A DNA stretch of 5,099 nucleotides from Balneolaceae bacterium (lineage in GTDB: Bacteria > Bacteroidota > Rhodothermia > Balneolales > Balneolaceae), in assembly GCA_007123785.1 (NCBI GenBank), contig SLGL01000178.1, positions 1-5,099 on the forward strand. Direction: 5' to 3'. This document shows, in pieces, positions 1-5,099 of this stretch (its first letter is position 1; every line of letters begins with the position of its first letter). The notes beneath the pieces are model-generated. The model saw only the letters and a program-made list of their open reading frames with translations, made no database searches and had not been told where the DNA came from. The position numbers were made by a program, and so were the translations under genes.

Positions 1-115
1 GCAGATCCGGTTTATTGGGATAGCCATGCAGGTTACCAAAGGGATCGAGTTGGTCAGCCAGGGTTTGTTTGACGATGGGTAATATTTTATCGAAATTGGT
101 CTTTAGGTCATGCAT
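1..115 (-). CDS. Partial transposase-like protein, N-terminal 38 residues (IS982-like)
   Basis: Seen: a minus-strand frame starts at ATG 115-113 and stays open to the left edge. It begins MHDLKTNFDKILPIVKQTLA and continues with a D-x-x-GN....P.K.DL pattern. From memory of the family, IS982 transposases open with a short helical segment (M-x-N/D-L...ILxxxK) followed by a 'GN...P..SDLEV' stretch, and this fits loosely. The DDE catalytic residues would lie outside the window, so activity cannot be judged. The same frame is open back to a stop at 241-239 and holds an earlier ATG at 175-173. The start at 115 is preferred because the family-like sequence begins there; there is no Shine-Dalgarno either way. 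No clear terminal inverted repeat or target duplication was found. A plus-strand frame ending at 82 overlaps it but looks less protein-like. The family assignment is tentative. Confidence 0.4.
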   Translation of the reverse strand, partial: MHDLKTNFDKILPIVKQTLADQLDPFGNLHGYPNKPDL

Positions 116-225
116 AGGGTTTGTGTTTTTGTGATTATTAACACCTATAAGATAAATATTATCAATTTCTTGCATGGCCTTTATTAATATAAAAATGTTA
201 AATAATTTAATACCAGATATCCACT

Positions 226-254
226 CGCGGTTTAAAATCTAACCGGTAAACGCG
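226..254. repeat. Imperfect inverted repeat CGCGgTTTA / TAAACGCG
   Basis: The left arm CGCGGTTTA (226-234) pairs with TAAACGCG (247-254) with one bulged G. An alternative nested pairing is CGGTT (228-232) with AACCG (241-245). It is the most GC-rich patch in an AT-rich gap and lies upstream of the leftward transposase-like fragment. It could be an operator, an attenuator-like hairpin or part of a mobile-element end. No T-tract follows on either strand, so a terminator is unlikely. Its function is unknown. Confidence 0.3.
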
Positions 255-441
255 TTATATTTAATGACAAACAAAGCTTAAGAAGATTTCAAAAAACGAA
301 GGAATTTAAGAAGCGTGTTGAGGTAATTAGAGAAATCAAATCTTTCCATAGATTGGTCAATGAGTAAAAGAATAGTCAAATATGGGAAATCAATGCCTTT
401 CGTTCATTATTTTAGGCATTACCAGTAAATCATATCCGGTA

Positions 442-457
442 ATCAAATTACTTTGAT
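442..457. promoter_or_regulatory. Perfect 6-4-6 dyad upstream of the oxidoreductase
   Basis: ATCAAA (442-447) and TTTGAT (452-457) form a perfect inverted repeat around the spacer TTAC. The dyad lies about 94 bp upstream of the oxidoreductase start. It has the size of a dimeric helix-turn-helix operator. The half-sites point outward compared with an FNR box (TTGAT-N4-ATCAA), so it is not an FNR site in the usual sense. The right half overlaps TTACTTTG, a near match to the TAnnTTTG promoter element but with the wrong second base. AT-rich sequence makes chance dyads common, so support is modest. Confidence 0.3.
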
Positions 458-550
458 CGATAGAAAAAATGTTATCCACTTTAGAGCAGGACTTTTCGAT
501 ATCTATACTCTGGCCTGCTACTATGCGGATTCGTAAATACATCATAAAAA

Positions 551-1528
551 ATGAAGGCAATAATTCTTTCAAAATACGGTGATCCTTCAGGCCTTGAGTT
601 AATGGAAATCAAAAAACCTGTTCCAAAGCCAAATGAAATCTGTGTAAAAATATATGCTGCCACAGTGACTGCCGGTGATTGTGAAATCAGGAGGTTTGAT
701 ATTCATCCCCTGTTTTGGCTGCCTTTACGGTTAATACTTGGCATTTTTAAACCACGCAGCAAAATCCTTGGCGGTGAATTTTCCGGTGTAATAGAGTCGG
801 TTGGAGAAAAAGTTACGACATTTAACAAGGGTGACCCTGTTTTTGCAGCTACCATGCTTCGGCTGGGAGCATACGCAGAGTATATTTGCCTGCCGGAAAC
901 CTACCCCATCTATCGAAAACCGGATACTATGACGTTCCCCGAATCGGCTACCCTGCCAACCGGCGGAATTAACGGCCTTCATTTACTCAAAAAGGGCAAT
1001 GTTTCAAATGGAAGCCGCTTATTACTTATTGGAGCCGGAGGAAGTATCGGGACGTATGCCCTGCAAATTGCCAAATCACTTGGGGCCGATGTAACGGCCG
1101 TGGACCGGAAAGAAAAGATGGAAATGCTGCAACGTATTGGCGCTGATTATGTGATTGATTACCAGAAGGAGGATTTTACCCAAAACGGACAATCCTATGA
1201 TGTAATTATTGATCTTGCCGGAAAGTCATCTTTTTCGGGCTGCCTGAAAACGCTGAATAAAGGAGGCTGCTATGTGCTCGGGAATCCCTCAACGGCCGGA
1301 ATGATTCGTGGGCTCTGGACATCCCTCACAACCGATAAAAAAGTGTTTTTTGAGTTCGCACCCTACAAAAAAGAGTATTTTGAGCAACTAATACAACTTG
1401 CGCATGACGATTTAATAAAGCCTGTTATTGACCGCACATTCACCCTTGAACAGATACCGCAAGCCCATCAATATGTCGAAATAGGAATGAAAAGCGGCAA
1501 CGTGATCATTCAGTTGACTGATTATTGA
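551..1528 (+). CDS. NAD(P)-dependent zinc-independent oxidoreductase (MDR superfamily, quinone-reductase-like)
   Basis: A 325-residue cytosolic medium-chain dehydrogenase/reductase, complete and of usual length for the quinone-oxidoreductase branch. Seen: an N-terminal GroES-like catalytic domain (about 1-125) with the 'GGEFSGVIESVGEKV' turn (74-88) and 'KGDPVFA' (93-99); a Rossmann domain (about 126-265) with the nucleotide loop GAGGSIG (161-167) and the 'IGADYVIDYQKEDF' stretch (196-209); and a C-terminal return to the first domain ending 'HQYVEIGMKSGNVIIQL'. The cysteine/histidine zinc ligands of alcohol dehydrogenases are absent. The family reduces quinones, enones or related carbonyls; the substrate cannot be read from sequence. 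Asp185 sits where strand 2 of the Rossmann fold ends, which hints at NADH rather than NADPH use (inference). ATG 551 is the natural start, since the MKAIILSKYG opening is typical of the family. The regulator gene follows after 37 bp, so co-transcription is likely. Confidence 0.9.
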   Translation: MKAIILSKYGDPSGLELMEIKKPVPKPNEICVKIYAATVTAGDCEIRRFDIHPLFWLPLRLILGIFKPRSKILGGEFSGVIESVGEKVTTFNKGDPVFAATMLRLGAYAEYICLPETYPIYRKPDTMTFPESATLPTGGINGLHLLKKGNVSNGSRLLLIGAGGSIGTYALQIAKSLGADVTAVDRKEKMEMLQRIGADYVIDYQKEDFTQNGQSYDVIIDLAGKSSFSGCLKTLNKGGCYVLGNPSTAGMIRGLWTSLTTDKKVFFEFAPYKKEYFEQLIQLAHDDLIKPVIDRTFTLEQIPQAHQYVEIGMKSGNVIIQLTDY

Positions 1529-1565
1529 ATATCCTTAAAATGATTGTTTTGCATAGATTAGCGAC

Positions 1566-2201
1566 ATGAAAACTTCCGGGCAAAAAGACATGTTCAAGGA
1601 GCATCAATCACTGGTGTCCAGGTACAAAAAGGAAATGAAGAATTCCCTTGCGGCGTATCTGCAAATCAGCGAAGAGGGGATTGAAGAAATTTTTAGTGCC
1701 ATTCATTTTAAAAGTTATCCTAAAGGTACGTTTTTAGTTGAACCCGGCGAGGTTTTCAATGACTGTTGCCTGATTTTAAAAGGATGTGTGAGGCAGTATC
1801 ATCTTCAGGACGGGGAGGAAAAAACTACGTTTTTCTTCACGGAAGATCAGTGGTTTGCCTCTTATTACAGTACTGCCCAAAACAAACCTGTACCATACTA
1901 CCTGGCCTGTGTTGAAGATACTGTTTTGTCTGTGATGAGTATCGTTTCTGAATATGAATTGTTTAAAAAGTATCCGGAATTTGAATCCGTCTGCCGTACG
2001 GGAATCGAAGAACAACTGGAAAAATACCAGGAAATGCTGGTTTCCTTTATGAGCTCCTCCCCCATGCAGCGTTATAAGAATGTGCTCGAAAATCGCCCGG
2101 ACCTGATCCAGCGCGTACCTCAATACCAGCTTGCGAGCTATCTTGGCATTACACCGGAATCACTGAGCCGGATTCGAAAGAGAATTAGCTCTCCTAAATA
2201 A
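1566..2201 (+). CDS. Crp/Fnr-family transcriptional regulator
   Basis: A 211-residue DNA-binding regulator. Seen: a cupin-like sensor domain (about 40-125) with 'YPKGTFLVEPGEVFNDCCLILKG' character and the family's 'GCVRQYH' strand; a dimerisation helix (about 128-165); and a C-terminal winged helix-turn-helix with 'QLASYLGITPESLSRIRKRI' (188-207). The phosphate-binding cassette of true cAMP-binding CRP is not recognisable, and the N-terminal Fe-S cysteine cluster of FNR is absent, so the ligand is unknown. The cysteines are at 67, 68, 74, 115 and 143. In the recognition helix, Glu198, Ser201 and Arg202 match the E..SR residues FNR uses to read TTGAT half-sites. Family members usually begin near Met24 (ATG 1635), so the first 23 residues may be an extension or a mis-called start; neither start has a well-spaced ribosome-binding site. 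It likely shares the oxidoreductase transcript and may control the receptor gene downstream, where a matching dyad lies. Confidence 0.9.
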   Translation: MKTSGQKDMFKEHQSLVSRYKKEMKNSLAAYLQISEEGIEEIFSAIHFKSYPKGTFLVEPGEVFNDCCLILKGCVRQYHLQDGEEKTTFFFTEDQWFASYYSTAQNKPVPYYLACVEDTVLSVMSIVSEYELFKKYPEFESVCRTGIEEQLEKYQEMLVSFMSSSPMQRYKNVLENRPDLIQRVPQYQLASYLGITPESLSRIRKRISSPK

Positions 2202-2236
2202 ATCATTTGCTCAAAATCCTGTTGCTCAAGTCCTTT

Positions 2237-2252
2237 ATTGACGATGGTCAAT
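2237..2252. promoter_or_regulatory. FNR-type operator candidate ATTGAC-N4-GTCAAT
   Basis: A perfect 16-bp inverted repeat: ATTGAC (2237-2242), spacer GATG, GTCAAT (2247-2252). The core TTGAC-N4-GTCAA has exactly the 5-4-5 architecture of FNR-type sites (TTGAT-N4-ATCAA) with one base changed in each half. It lies 35 bp downstream of the Crp/Fnr-family regulator gene and overlaps the -33 region of the predicted receptor promoter. A protein bound there would most simply repress by blocking polymerase, or activate from an unusual position. Binding by the adjacent regulator is inferred from location and the match of recognition-helix residues. Confidence 0.55.
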
Positions 2253-2270
2253 GACAAGCATATAGCTTTG
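2238..2270 (+). promoter_or_regulatory. Bacteroidota-type promoter for the TonB-dependent receptor
   Basis: TAGCTTTG at 2263-2270 matches the Bacteroidota -7 consensus TAnnTTTG exactly. TTG at 2238-2240 lies 22 bp upstream, within the loose spacing known for the -33 element. Transcription would begin near 2275-2278, giving a leader of about 35 nucleotides before the receptor start. No other exact TAnnTTTG was noticed on the plus strand in the non-coding gaps of this window. The -33 element coincides with the left arm of the FNR-type dyad. Confidence 0.5.
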
Positions 2271-2272
2271 GC

Positions 2273-2299
2273 CTAATTTTGTGCTCTTAACAAAATTAG
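2273..2299 (+). promoter_or_regulatory. Perfect 10-bp hairpin/dyad in the receptor leader
   Basis: CTAATTTTGT (2273-2282) and ACAAAATTAG (2290-2299) are exact reverse complements around the 7-nt loop GCTCTTA. The repeat ends 12 nt before the receptor ATG and begins right after the predicted -7 element. If transcription starts near 2276 most of the stem would still form at the 5' end of the mRNA, close to the ribosome-loading region. As DNA it could instead be a second operator. There is no U-tract after the 3' arm and the stem is AT-rich, so it is not a convincing terminator for the regulator gene. Confidence 0.5.
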
Positions 2300-2311
2300 T
2301 ATTACAAATTT

Positions 2312-4711
2312 ATGAGCAGGTATTTTTTCTTATTGTTAATTGTTCTGGTTCCAAGTCTTGCAATGAGCCAGGAACTTCATCAAACCGTTCGCGGAATCGT
2401 TTTTGATGCCAACAACAAACTGCCACTGACCGGTGTGCAAGTTGTAATTGCCGGCTCTCAACCCTTGAAAGGAACCGTAACCAATCGAAATGGAGAATTC
2501 AGGATTGAACAGGTTCCGGCCGGACGGATTACTCTTCAGTTATCCTATATTGGTTATGAAAACCTTAGCACTCCCGGACTTGTTGTTACGTCGGGTAAGG
2601 AAGTTTTCCTGGAACTGGAAATGCGGGAATCCATTTTGGCCATGGAAGAGATGGTTGTAACGGCAGGCCTGAGAAGAGGGGAATCCATCAATGATATGTC
2701 ACTTGTTAGCTCCAGGACTATTACCACTGAGGAAACGCATCGTTTTGCCGGTGGTTTTAATGACCCCTCCCGCATACTTTCCAATTTTGCCGGTGTAAAC
2801 AATTCTCAGGATGGAAGCACCGATATTATTATCCGTGGCAATTCACCCAAATATGTGCAATGGCGGCTTGAAGGAGTTCACATTACCAATCCCAGCCATT
2901 TTGCGGATCAAAATGCAACAGGTATCGGCGGACTGAGCACACTGAATAATAATGTGCTTACCGCATCCGATTTTATGACCGGAGCGTTTGCGCCGGAATA
3001 TGGAAATGCTCTATCCGGTATTTATGATGTTAAACTCAGAACCGGCAACAATGAGCGCTATGAATCGGTTTTCGGATTGGGAATACTTGGAACTGACTTA
3101 ACGTTTGAAGGTCCGCTGCGCCCCGGGCAGGGCGGGTCTTTTATGGTCAATTATCGTTACTCTACCATATCCCTGGTTGATGAGCTTGGTTTGATTCCTG
3201 ATATCGGCGGTATTCCGAAATTTCAGGATGCTGTTTTTAAATTGGTACTGCCAACCCGGAATACGGGCAGGTTTTCCCTTTTTGGACTGGCGGGTCATAG
3301 CCGCCTGGATTTTGAGGATGTCACGCCCATTGTTTGGCAAACCCCCGGCGATCGTGGCCGGCAACCCGGTATTCGTGAGGATTTCACAAAAAATGCCGGG
3401 TTATTGAATCTGGGACTAAGCCATATCATCAGCCTGGATCACGCCAGCTACCTGCAAACCACACTTTCTTATTCAAGAGAAGGAATTAAAGACAGAGTGT
3501 TTGAAATGGAAGAATCCGATGCATCTGACCGCCTCCTGAATTTTGACAGCAGGCTGATGAAATCGGCCTACCGCTCTTCCATCCACTGGAACCGCAGACT
3601 CAGCAGCCACCACACTGTACAAGCCGGCATTCAATACACTCTTTTCGATTATGATTATGTCCAAAGTCAGCTTCTGAGCGACAATACGCGCAATACATCC
3701 TTTGATTTCCGTGAGCAGTCCGGGTTAGTCAATAATTTCATAAGCTGGCGATACCGGGTCAATCCGGATGTAACCATCGCCGCCGGCCTGCACAATACAA
3801 ATGTGCTGCTTACCGGTGAACACACGTTGGAACCCCGTATAACCGCATCCTGGCAGTTGAATCCTTCTTCTGCCATTCATGCCGGCTATGGAAATCACAG
3901 CACCATGGAAAGCATTCATCACTATTTTACCAAAATTGAGGACGAAAACGGATTTATTACAGAACCGAATCGCTCTTTGGGATTGCTCCGGGCACATCAT
4001 TATGTAGTGGGTTACTCGCAACATTTGGGCAGAAATTTACTGGCAAGTCTGAATTTCTATTATCAGGACTTATACAATTTACCCGTTGAGAATGATGAAT
4101 TGAGTATTTTCGCTACCATAAACGAAGGGCTGGATTTCAGGCAAGCTGATCTGGTAAACAAAGGCACCGGTCGTAATTTCGGAGCAGAAATTACGATTGA
4201 ACGTTTCTTCACCGGCAGTTACTACTTTTTAATGAATGCATCTCTTTTTCAGTCAAAATACACTGCGCTGGATGGCATAGAACGTAACACGAGATTCAAT
4301 TCCAATTATCTGGCAAATATTTTGGCGGGGAAAGAATTTACAGGATGGGGCAGAAGTGGAAATCAGGTTTTTGGCATCAACACGAGAATCTTTATCGGTG
4401 GAGGGCCTAAAATAATACCCTTGCTGCGGGATGAACAGGGTAATCTGGCCGTGGAACCTGATAATAATGTATTTTGGGATTACGGAAAAGCCTACAAGCA
4501 GAGCCTTGGCGATCTATATTCAGTGACCATTTTCCTGAGCTATAAATGGAACAAATCGCGGGCTGTTCATGAACTGTTTCTGGATCTGGTAAATGTAACC
4601 AACAAGCGGGGGCGTCTCTCCGAGTTCTACGATGAAAACGAGCCGGGTGGCGTGGGATTTATCACCCAACCCTTCTTTTTCCCAAACCTGATGTACAGGG
4701 TTTATTTTTAG
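2312..4711 (+). CDS. TonB-dependent outer-membrane receptor with N-terminal carboxypeptidase-regulatory-like domain
   Basis: A 799-residue, complete outer-membrane transporter of the kind that imports a bound ligand using TonB/ExbB/ExbD energy. Seen in order: a signal peptide (hydrophobic FFLLLIVLVPSLA, likely cut after Ser19 in AMS|QE); a carboxypeptidase-regulatory-like beta-sandwich (about 24-105, 'VRGIVFDANNKLPLTGVQVVI', 'TNRNGEFRIEQVPAG', 'LSYIGYE'); a TonB-box-like EEMVVTAG (112-119); a plug domain (about 125-245, 'DIIIRGNSP', 'RLEGVHITNPSHF', 'GAFAPEYGNALSGIYDVKLRTGN'); and a long beta-barrel ending with an aromatic terminus ...FPNLMYRVYF, typical for barrel assembly. It is shorter than SusC proteins (about 1000 residues) and no SusD gene follows, so a polysaccharide-utilisation role is not supported. 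The ligand cannot be told; siderophore, vitamin, metal or peptide are all possible. Its own promoter, an FNR-type dyad and a leader hairpin lie upstream, suggesting control by the neighbouring Crp/Fnr-type regulator. Confidence 0.93.
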   Translation: MSRYFFLLLIVLVPSLAMSQELHQTVRGIVFDANNKLPLTGVQVVIAGSQPLKGTVTNRNGEFRIEQVPAGRITLQLSYIGYENLSTPGLVVTSGKEVFLELEMRESILAMEEMVVTAGLRRGESINDMSLVSSRTITTEETHRFAGGFNDPSRILSNFAGVNNSQDGSTDIIIRGNSPKYVQWRLEGVHITNPSHFADQNATGIGGLSTLNNNVLTASDFMTGAFAPEYGNALSGIYDVKLRTGNNERYESVFGLGILGTDLTFEGPLRPGQGGSFMVNYRYSTISLVDELGLIPDIGGIPKFQDAVFKLVLPTRNTGRFSLFGLAGHSRLDFEDVTPIVWQTPGDRGRQPGIREDFTKNAGLLNLGLSHIISLDHASYLQTTLSYSREGIKDRVFEMEESDASDRLLNFDSRLMKSAYRSSIHWNRRLSSHHTVQAGIQYTLFDYDYVQSQLLSDNTRNTSFDFREQSGLVNNFISWRYRVNPDVTIAAGLHNTNVLLTGEHTLEPRITASWQLNPSSAIHAGYGNHSTMESIHHYFTKIEDENGFITEPNRSLGLLRAHHYVVGYSQHLGRNLLASLNFYYQDLYNLPVENDELSIFATINEGLDFRQADLVNKGTGRNFGAEITIERFFTGSYYFLMNASLFQSKYTALDGIERNTRFNSNYLANILAGKEFTGWGRSGNQVFGINTRIFIGGGPKIIPLLRDEQGNLAVEPDNNVFWDYGKAYKQSLGDLYSVTIFLSYKWNKSRAVHELFLDLVNVTNKRGRLSEFYDENEPGGVGFITQPFFFPNLMYRVYF

Positions 4712-5099
4712 ATGGTTTAAATCAATCTTATCGCACTTAACCAATATTAAAAACCAGAAAAGACAACATCCTAAAAATGAATGATAATAACATTGTACGA
4801 AGTGATAGCATGGTGGGACAGGTGGCTGTCATTACCCATGTAATACAGATATTTAAGTTAAATGTATTTTAGCACAATGCTATAAAGTGTTAAGGAAATT
4901 TGTTGTTCATCCCGAGGCTTCAAGGATTTTTCAGGTGCAATTTAGTTGAGTTATTCAAACTTATTTGTTGTTCAGAAGGTCACAGAAGCCTGTTTCCTTG
5001 TGATCTTACAGCAATAAAATGTGGCCGTTTTTTGTTGGTGCGATTCTTTCGCTGGTTTCTACCCATTGTTTTCATCATCGGGTTCCAAAAGTTTTTTAC
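4712..5099. other. Non-coding or edge region downstream of the receptor
   Basis: No gene can be supported here. Just after the receptor stop, TGGTTTAA (4713-4720) and TTAACCA (4737-4743) could pair weakly. AATACA (4842-4847) and TGTATT (4863-4868), followed by a short T-run, form a weak terminator-like hairpin. A 31-codon frame at 4777-4872 (MNDNNIVRSDSMVGQVAVIT...) has no recognisable family. At the right edge a minus-strand frame ends at 5059 (...KKLLEPDDENNG), another minus-strand frame ends at 4980 (basic), and a plus-strand frame starts at 5019 (MWPFFVGAILSLVS..., signal-peptide-like). At most one of these is likely real, and the window is too short to choose. Confidence 0.5.
4898..4974. 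repeat. 12-bp direct repeat ATTTGTTGTTCA with interleaved inverted repeat
   Basis: ATTTGTTGTTCA occurs at 4898-4909 and again at 4963-4974, exact copies 65 bp apart. Interleaved with them, AGGCTTC (4915-4921) is the reverse complement of GAAGCCT (4985-4991). TCACA (4980-4984) also pairs with TGTGA (4999-5003). Direct plus inverted repeats of this kind can mark the end of a mobile element, a recombination scar or a regulatory region of a gene beyond the edge. The sequence here does not decide between them. Confidence 0.4.

Larger units (their letters stand above)
116..550. other. AT-rich intergenic region between transposase-like fragment and oxidoreductase
   Basis: This stretch is visibly richer in A/T than the genes to its right. 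It holds two inverted repeats (226-254 and 442-457, listed separately), a small palindrome GATAA-ATA-TTATC at 151-163, and a direct repeat TTAAGAAG at 278-285 and 306-313. One plus-strand frame is open from 236 to a stop at 365-367 but has no start codon; it is lysine/arginine rich and could be a gene remnant or a by-product of A-rich sequence. No match to the TAnnTTTG promoter element was found on the plus strand. The oxidoreductase promoter must lie here but cannot be placed with confidence. Confidence 0.5.

Noticed and set aside
2..82. Plus-strand frame ending ...ELVSQGLFDDG as the tail of an upstream gene
   Set aside because: It overlaps the minus-strand transposase-like frame, which has the better family resemblance and a plausible start.
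352..379. GTCAA half-sites at 356-360 and 375-379 upstream of the oxidoreductase as FNR-type sites
   Set aside because: The positions four bases upstream of each do not contain a TTGAC-like partner, so no dyad forms.
390..572. Minus-strand 60-codon frame overlapping the start of the oxidoreductase
   Set aside because: It overlaps the beginning of a well-supported gene, has no recognisable domain and lies mostly in AT-rich non-coding sequence.
731..982. Minus-strand 83-codon frame inside the oxidoreductase
   Set aside because: It is fully antisense to a complete, family-typical gene and has no protein-like pattern of its own.
1776..2123. Minus-strand 115-codon frame inside the regulator gene
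   Set aside because: It is the antisense shadow of the Crp/Fnr-type coding sequence and contains no recognisable motif.
2273..2299. The 10-bp inverted repeat as a rho-independent terminator of the regulator gene
   Set aside because: The stem is AT-rich and no T-tract follows. It sits downstream of the predicted receptor promoter.
2554..4024. Several minus-strand frames of 63-99 codons inside the receptor gene
   Set aside because: All lie antisense to an intact receptor reading frame and none resembles a known family.
4777..4872. 31-codon plus-strand frame beginning MNDNNIVRSDS
   Set aside because: It is short, has no recognisable family, promoter or ribosome-binding site, and such frames are common by chance in AT-rich sequence.
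4980..5099. Competing edge frames: minus strand ending at 5059 or 4980, plus strand starting at 5019
   Set aside because: Each is at most 40 codons, they overlap one another, and none has a recognisable domain. More sequence to the right is required to choose.

Overview
The window reads as one chromosomal stretch from a member of the Bacteroidota or a close relative such as Balneolota/Rhodothermota. The grounds are: a TonB-dependent receptor with an N-terminal carboxypeptidase-regulatory-like domain; a Crp/Fnr-family regulator of the form common in that group (degenerate cNMP pocket, 'TPESLSRIRK' helix); starts without a convincing Shine-Dalgarno sequence; and an exact match to the Bacteroidota -7 promoter element TAnnTTTG. 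No exact species is recognisable.

Layout. Positions 1-115 (minus strand) hold the first 38 codons of a gene running off the left edge; its sequence resembles the N-terminus of IS982-family transposases. Positions 116-550 are AT-rich and mostly non-coding, with two inverted repeats, one about 94 bp ahead of the first complete gene. Three complete genes follow on the plus strand: a zinc-independent, quinone-reductase-like NAD(P)-dependent oxidoreductase (551-1528); a Crp/Fnr-family regulator 37 bp downstream (1566-2201), probably in the same transcript; and, after a 110-bp gap, a 799-residue outer-membrane TonB-dependent receptor (2312-4711). Positions 4712-5099 have no gene that can be supported; they contain a 12-bp direct repeat, a 7-bp inverted repeat and a few short open frames at the right edge.

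How the parts may work together. The 110-bp gap between regulator and receptor is dense with signals: a perfect 16-bp dyad with FNR-type spacing (TTGAC-N4-GTCAA), a Bacteroidota-type promoter whose -33 element overlaps the dyad, and a perfect 10-bp inverted repeat just ahead of the receptor start codon. The regulator's recognition helix keeps the E..SR residues by which FNR-type proteins read TTGAY half-sites. The simplest reading is that the regulator controls the receptor next to it; this is inference. The oxidoreductase may respond to the same cue, but its upstream region lacks a second copy of the dyad.

No CRISPR array, tRNA, rRNA or obviously new multi-gene system was seen. The regulator/dyad/receptor cassette is the part most worth testing.
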